Below, one piece after another: positions 5,616 to 9,137 of a DNA stretch of 9,137 nt; position 1 is the first letter of the stretch; each line of letters opens with the position of its first letter. The position numbers and the translations under genes were made by a program. The stretch comes from Candidatus Njordarchaeum guaymasense (lineage in GTDB: Archaea > Asgardarchaeota > Njordarchaeia > Njordarchaeales > Njordarchaeaceae), in NCBI GenBank assembly GCA_030587605.1, contig JAUQYT010000104.1:1-9137 (forward strand), given 5' to 3'. The notes below the pieces were generated by a model that ran no database searches, was not told the DNA's origin, and worked only from the letters and a program-made list of their open reading frames with translations.

Positions 5616-7067
5616 ATGCCGTTGAAAACGCCTGAAGAGTACTTGGAAAGTATAAGAAGGGATGTCAATCTCTACATGTTTGGAGAAAAAATCTCTGAAT
5701 TCTGGAAACATCCCTATTACAGGATTATGGAGCCCTCCATTAATGCTGCGAAGAGAACCTACGAACTTGCCCAAATTGACCAATATAAGCATCTGATGAC
5801 AGCGAAATCACACTTGACTGGAGAAACAATAAACAGGTTTACCCACATTCACCAATCAGTGGACGACTTAATCAAGAAAGTGGAAATGCAGCGGTTAATG
5901 GGCCAGAAAACAGCGTGTTGCTTCCAGCGATGCGTTGGGTTCGACGCAGCAAACGCCCTTTACAGTGTGACTTGGGAGATTGATAAGAAACATGGTACAG
6001 ATTACCATGAACGATTCAAAAGATATTGGACTGAGGTACAGAGACAAGACTTGTTCGTAGCAGGATCAATGACAGACACGAAGGGGGACCGAAGTAAGAG
6101 ACCCAACAAACAAATTGATCCAGATGCTTATTTGCACATTGTGGATGAAAGTGATGACGGAATCGTAGTACGCGGCGCAAAAGTTCATCAGACTGGTTTT
6201 CTGAATTCTCACCGAGCAATTGTAATGCCTACATTAGCTATGAGGCCCGGAGAAGAAGCATACGCAGTGAGCTTCGGAGTCGATACTAATGAAAAAGGGA
6301 TCACGATGATTTATGGCAGACAGACATCCGATACTCGGAAAATGGAGGAAGGCAAGTTAGATGTGGGCAACTGGAAATATGGGGGGCAAGAGATATTCGT
6401 AATATTCGATGAGGTGTTTGTTCCTCGTGAGCAAGTCTTCATGAAAGGGGAGGTTGAATTTGCAGGGGAACTAGTAAATAGATTTGCGGGTTTTCATAGA
6501 CAATCTTATGCCTGCAAAACCGGTCTGGGAGATGTCCTTATTGGTGCAGCAGCTTTGTGTGCTCAATATAACGGGGTAGAGGATGCCTACCACATCAGAG
6601 ACAAACTCACTGAAATGGTTCATCTGAATGAAACGCTCTTTTGCTGCAGTTTGGCATGTAGTGCTAAAGGTTTCAAGAGGGAAGCAGGAAACTATGAAAT
6701 GGATATGCTGCTGGCCAATGTTAACAAACAGAATGTCACTAGGTTTCCATATGAGATCGGGCGATTAGCAGATGACATAGCAGGCGGCATCATTTGTACA
6801 ATGCCTTCCCAAGCCGACTTTGATGATCCAAGAATTGGACCCTTGGTAAGAAAGTATCTTTCAACATGCGATGGCGTTTCTCCTAGGGATCGTTACAAGC
6901 TCATAAGATTCCTCGAAAACATCTCGATGGGGGTCGCTTCTCTAAGTTACAAAACAGAGTCCATGCATGGGGCAGGTTCACCCCAAGCGCAAAGAATCAT
7001 GATTGCCAGACAAGCCAATCTAGAAGAAAAAAAGAAACTAGTAAAGGAAATACTCGATATCGAATAA
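5616..7067 (+). CDS. abfD: 4-hydroxybutyryl-CoA dehydratase / vinylacetyl-CoA isomerase (AbfD family)
   Basis: This 483-residue flavin and [4Fe-4S] enzyme dehydrates 4-hydroxybutyryl-CoA to crotonyl-CoA and isomerises vinylacetyl-CoA. It acts in 4-aminobutyrate/succinate fermentation and in archaeal 4-hydroxybutyrate carbon-fixation cycles. From memory of the Clostridium aminobutyricum enzyme, it aligns along almost its whole length. Cluster cysteines are C102-x3-C106 (CFQRC), and the other ligands are H294 and C300 (HRQSYACK). The T193 flavin-contact motif (HQTG), E259 (GGQE) and E448 (TESMHGAGSPQAQ) match active-site residues. The His-to-Cys spacing is one residue shorter than in the clostridial enzyme (HRQSYGGCK), so activity is likely but unproven. 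The ATG is supported by GGGTGA six bases upstream. It has no pathway partners in this window, so carbon fixation and fermentation cannot be told apart. It ends with TAA and is convergent with the zinc-ribbon gene. Confidence 0.95.
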   Translation: MPLKTPEEYLESIRRDVNLYMFGEKISEFWKHPYYRIMEPSINAAKRTYELAQIDQYKHLMTAKSHLTGETINRFTHIHQSVDDLIKKVEMQRLMGQKTACCFQRCVGFDAANALYSVTWEIDKKHGTDYHERFKRYWTEVQRQDLFVAGSMTDTKGDRSKRPNKQIDPDAYLHIVDESDDGIVVRGAKVHQTGFLNSHRAIVMPTLAMRPGEEAYAVSFGVDTNEKGITMIYGRQTSDTRKMEEGKLDVGNWKYGGQEIFVIFDEVFVPREQVFMKGEVEFAGELVNRFAGFHRQSYACKTGLGDVLIGAAALCAQYNGVEDAYHIRDKLTEMVHLNETLFCCSLACSAKGFKREAGNYEMDMLLANVNKQNVTRFPYEIGRLADDIAGGIICTMPSQADFDDPRIGPLVRKYLSTCDGVSPRDRYKLIRFLENISMGVASLSYKTESMHGAGSPQAQRIMIARQANLEEKKKLVKEILDIE

Positions 7068-7110
7068 AACTAGCACATGGCAGGCCGAGTCCACTGTGAA
7101 CCCTAGTTTT
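7066..7110. terminator. Symmetrical inverted repeat spanning both stop codons, candidate bidirectional terminator
   Basis: The exact arms AAAACTAG (7066-7073) and CTAGTTTT (7103-7110) enclose an inner stem, CACATGG (7074-7080) with CCA-c-TGTG (7091-7098), and a 10-base loop. Read in either direction the structure ends in TTTT. The TAA of the dehydratase gene (7065-7067) overlaps the left arm, and the TAG of the zinc-ribbon gene (7103-7105) lies in the right arm. This suits termination of both convergent transcripts. Confidence 0.5.
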
Positions 7111-8350
7111 CCGCTCCAAGTGCTGATTTTATGGCAGCAATCTCTTTCTTTACCTCTTCAACATTTGTCTTGGTCATCGACTCTATCACCTTGATGAACA
7201 TGGAAGGGATCTGTTTTCTCTGGGTCGCTTCCACAGTCAGCACTCCGTAGCTTGATGCGGTTTTCTTGGCTTCCTCGCTGAATGCGGGTATCCCCACTAG
7301 GACCTCCGCGGAAGAATCGACATCGGAGGCTTTGGCGAAGAAGGTTACTACTTCGTTTACTTCAACCTTGCTCTCAGAGGTTGCGATGTCAACTACGATC
7401 GGTCTGCTCTGTGGTGCAGTTGTATCAGTTATCGCCATCATGAAGCTATGCTTGGTACCTGAGGAGCCTGTTAGAGTAGCAGGTGACTCGACGTTTAGTC
7501 CCACCTTGGCTAGGAATTCTTTCATTGGCGATGCGACTAGAAGTCCGCTCACAATTTCCTTTTCTGCATAGGGTGAGAGCTTGTAAGCGTCGACTCTGTG
7601 AAGAACAACCTCTTCGTTCTCCAGTGAGGATCCGCAGGCGTTGCATAGTTGTCTCAGCACAGGAGTTGGAAAGAACTTGTTGCAGGGTTGGCACTTGAAC
7701 CATACGCCAGGCTTCTGGTACTCAACTCCTTCCTTTTTTAGTTCTCCCTTGCACTTTGGGCAAACATACTTTTCTTTATCCTGCTTAAAGCGATCAGCGA
7801 AGTCCGCGTACCCACACTTGAAGTGCCCTATTACTTCACCACTGATTATATCAGAGGAACCACACGAGGGACAGTTTAGTTTCGAGCGGATCGAGAACGA
7901 GTTGCATTTTGGACACTTGATATATACGTCGTGGAACTCCCGTTGTAGAACGCCTGCCTCACTTAGTTTTTCCAGAAGAGATTTGGATTCTTCAGTTGTA
8001 AGGCCTGAATCCTCCTCGATTCTTGGGTAACGGTTTCCGTACTTCCAGTCAAAAACCGGGGTTATATGTTCCGCCGAGCCCTCAAGCAAGCTTCTCAGAA
8101 CGGCTTCGTCTTCAGGCTTCGGGGAAATCTGTGGTCTCGAGTCAACGGACTTGTCTCCTTCTTCTTCCCCCTTAGCATTGCCCTTGCTTTCAAGTGCGGA
8201 CTCTATTCTTTCTATGTGGCTCGTGAATTCACGCTTCCAAGCTTCATACTCGCTCTGCGGGATTTCCCCCTTGAGCTTCTTGGTCTCCAGTGACTTGAGG
8301 GCGTCCTCTGCTCTTCCTCTCACTTCCTTTAGTCGCTCGACGTCGGGCAT
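7103..8350 (-). CDS. Multi-domain zinc-ribbon protein: coiled coil, winged helix, TackOD1-like ribbons, PD-(D/E)xK-like tail
   Basis: This 415-residue protein is probably the output partner of the GTPase encoded 25 bases upstream. Residues 1-55 are a charged helical hairpin with a SHOCT-like LKGEIPQSEYEAWKREF. Residues 55-80 are a low-complexity linker, and about 80-140 look like a winged helix. Zinc ribbons follow: C146/C149 with C160/C163, H176/C179 with C197/C200, and C220/C223 with C236/C239. GHFKCGYADF and CPKCKGELKKEGVEY resemble TackOD1, an output domain described from archaeal signalling proteins. The tail (about 270-380) resembles Mrr/PD-(D/E)xK nucleases (H301, VVD321, FFAK, then an IPAFSEEAKKTASSYGV strand-helix), but the expected lysine after D321-x is A323, so it is probably inactive. 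A short C-terminal helix ends the protein. Domain names rest on recall; function is inferred. Confidence 0.8.
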   Translation of the reverse strand: MPDVERLKEVRGRAEDALKSLETKKLKGEIPQSEYEAWKREFTSHIERIESALESKGNAKGEEEGDKSVDSRPQISPKPEDEAVLRSLLEGSAEHITPVFDWKYGNRYPRIEEDSGLTTEESKSLLEKLSEAGVLQREFHDVYIKCPKCNSFSIRSKLNCPSCGSSDIISGEVIGHFKCGYADFADRFKQDKEKYVCPKCKGELKKEGVEYQKPGVWFKCQPCNKFFPTPVLRQLCNACGSSLENEEVVLHRVDAYKLSPYAEKEIVSGLLVASPMKEFLAKVGLNVESPATLTGSSGTKHSFMMAITDTTAPQSRPIVVDIATSESKVEVNEVVTFFAKASDVDSSAEVLVGIPAFSEEAKKTASSYGVLTVEATQRKQIPSMFIKVIESMTKTNVEEVKKEIAAIKSALGAEN

Positions 8351-8375
8351 GTCAGTTATCTTCCCACCTACTTTG

Positions 8376-8963
8376 TCATAGTTCAGTCGCCTGCAGAGCT
8401 ACGTCTTTTCCCTGTAAAATGGACACTTTCTTCTCGAGGAAAGCAAGGTGGTTTTTCATCAAGTCTCTGGTACAGCTATTGAACATTGTTTCAACGTTCT
8501 GACCCGAGAGGGCAGAGGTCTCAAAGAACTCGGCGGATATTCTATTGGCAGTCTTTAATCCGTCGTTGGCTGAAACCCTTCTCTCGGAAACTAGATCAAC
8601 CTTGTTTCCAACTACTGTCTTTAGCAGTATGTTCGGTGCAAACTTCTTGCATTCCTCATTCCAAGGCAAGATACCGTTGAGTGTACTGTCCTTAGTTATG
8701 TCGTAAACCATTATTGCAGCTTGGGCACCGGTGTAGTACTGCGCTCTGACGTTGTCCATGAAGCCCTGCCCGGCTAAGTCCCAGATAACTAGAGTGACTT
8801 TCAGATTCTTGAAATTGACATCCTTTGTGAGAATGTTAACCCCTAGTGTAGGGATATAATTCCTCTCGAATTTACCTGTGGCAAAAACTCTCACTAGTGA
8901 AGTTTTACCTACACCAGGGTCCCCCAAAACAACGATTTTGAAATTGTAATTCAAGCTCTCCAT
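8376..8963 (-). CDS. Rab/Ras-like small GTPase
   Basis: This 195-residue protein has all five G motifs of a Ras-superfamily switch. G1 is G14-DPGVGKT21, G2 is T39 in YIPTLG, G3 is D62-LAGQ66 with the catalytic glutamine kept, G4 is N120-KVD123, and G5 is E148-TSA151. WDLAGQ and the YYTGAQAAIMVYDIT stretch are of the Rab/Ras type rather than Arf (GGQ) or MglA. It binds GTP and should cycle between active and inactive forms, controlling a partner protein. There is no C-terminal cysteine box for lipid attachment and no membrane segment; an extra C-terminal helix (about 165-185) follows the G domain. The start ATG has AGGGGA nine bases upstream, and a TATA-like CCTATATGAA lies about 80 bases upstream. 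It ends with TGA just before the zinc-ribbon gene, so the two form an operon. No GAP, GEF or longin/roadblock protein is visible in the window. Confidence 0.95.
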   Translation of the reverse strand: MESLNYNFKIVVLGDPGVGKTSLVRVFATGKFERNYIPTLGVNILTKDVNFKNLKVTLVIWDLAGQGFMDNVRAQYYTGAQAAIMVYDITKDSTLNGILPWNEECKKFAPNILLKTVVGNKVDLVSERRVSANDGLKTANRISAEFFETSALSGQNVETMFNSCTRDLMKNHLAFLEKKVSILQGKDVALQATEL

Positions 8964-9137
8964 ATTCCGTTTTCCCCTGGCGCTGTTCCAAATGTGAGAA
9001 TCGCAACGACGACAGCTTCTTCAGTTAATGTTTTCCAAACGCAGTTCATATAGGTTGCGGCAAATGGGCAGTGTGCACGGTGGTCGTGGTCAAAAGGTCG
9101 CAATTCGAACGCGCAGCGATACCCCTGATCAATCCTT
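8964..9137 (-). promoter_or_regulatory. Upstream region of the GTPase operon, with candidate TATA box
   Basis: On the minus strand CCTATATGAA (9054 to 9045) is a good TATA candidate. It would place transcription start near 9024 and leave a leader of about 60 bases. AGGGGA (8978 to 8973) is the ribosome binding site of the GTPase gene. The outer part, 9060-9137, shows no gene that I can recognise on either strand. Confidence 0.45.

Noticed and set aside
5541..5792. An 84-codon N-terminal extension of the minus-strand methyltransferase
   Set aside because: It runs through the promoter and antisense into the dehydratase gene, has no methyltransferase sequence, and ATG 5540 gives a normal N-terminus.
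9087..9118. On the minus strand a tRNA-like 3' end: TTCGAAT loop, a seven-base strand and then ACCA
   Set aside because: The near-invariant C after the loop (position 61) is T, the T-stem has a mismatch, and no matching anticodon arm can be built from the bases to the window edge.

Overview
The window looks archaeal. It has GGTG-type ribosome binding sites, AT-rich TATA-like promoter boxes, a Rab/Ras-like small GTPase, a zinc-ribbon protein of the TackOD1 type known from TACK archaea, and corrinoid methyl-transfer genes. A bathyarchaeial or other TACK-lineage origin fits best. That is inference, because no marker gene such as rRNA is present. Coding density is high, and there is no CRISPR array, rRNA, transposase or convincing tRNA.

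Layout. (1) On the + strand, bases 2-634 hold the 3' part of a SAM methyltransferase gene. It is followed by a corrinoid protein (749-1405) and a URO-D/MtaA-type methyltransferase (1410-2555), which together form a methyl-transfer module. (2) A convergent minus-strand radical SAM/SPASM gene (2576-3835) is cut by one in-frame TAG exactly between its radical SAM core and its SPASM domain. (3) A gene-poor stretch of about 500 bases follows (3836-4340). (4) A small cysteine protein of the C_GCAxxG_C_C family (4341-4817, +) faces a second small SAM methyltransferase (4968-5540, -). (5) That methyltransferase shares a 75-base divergent promoter region with an AbfD-type 4-hydroxybutyryl-CoA dehydratase/vinylacetyl-CoA isomerase (5616-7067, +). 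(6) A minus-strand pair follows: a Rab/Ras-like GTPase (8376-8963) and, 25 bases downstream, a multi-domain zinc-ribbon protein (7103-8350).

How the genes may work together. The corrinoid protein and the URO-D enzyme probably move methyl groups, for example from methoxylated or methylated compounds, into C1 metabolism. The AbfD homologue belongs to C4-acyl-CoA metabolism (4-hydroxybutyrate and crotonyl-CoA) and points to an anaerobic lifestyle, because its [4Fe-4S]/FAD chemistry is oxygen-sensitive. The GTPase and zinc-ribbon pair looks like a switch with its effector.

Most interesting points: the in-frame TAG separating the two halves of an otherwise intact radical SAM/SPASM gene; the GTPase/TackOD1 pair with a lysine-less PD-(D/E)xK-like tail; an AbfD homologue whose cluster-binding His/Cys loop is one residue shorter than in the characterised enzyme; and a near-symmetrical inverted repeat that contains both stop codons of two convergent genes.
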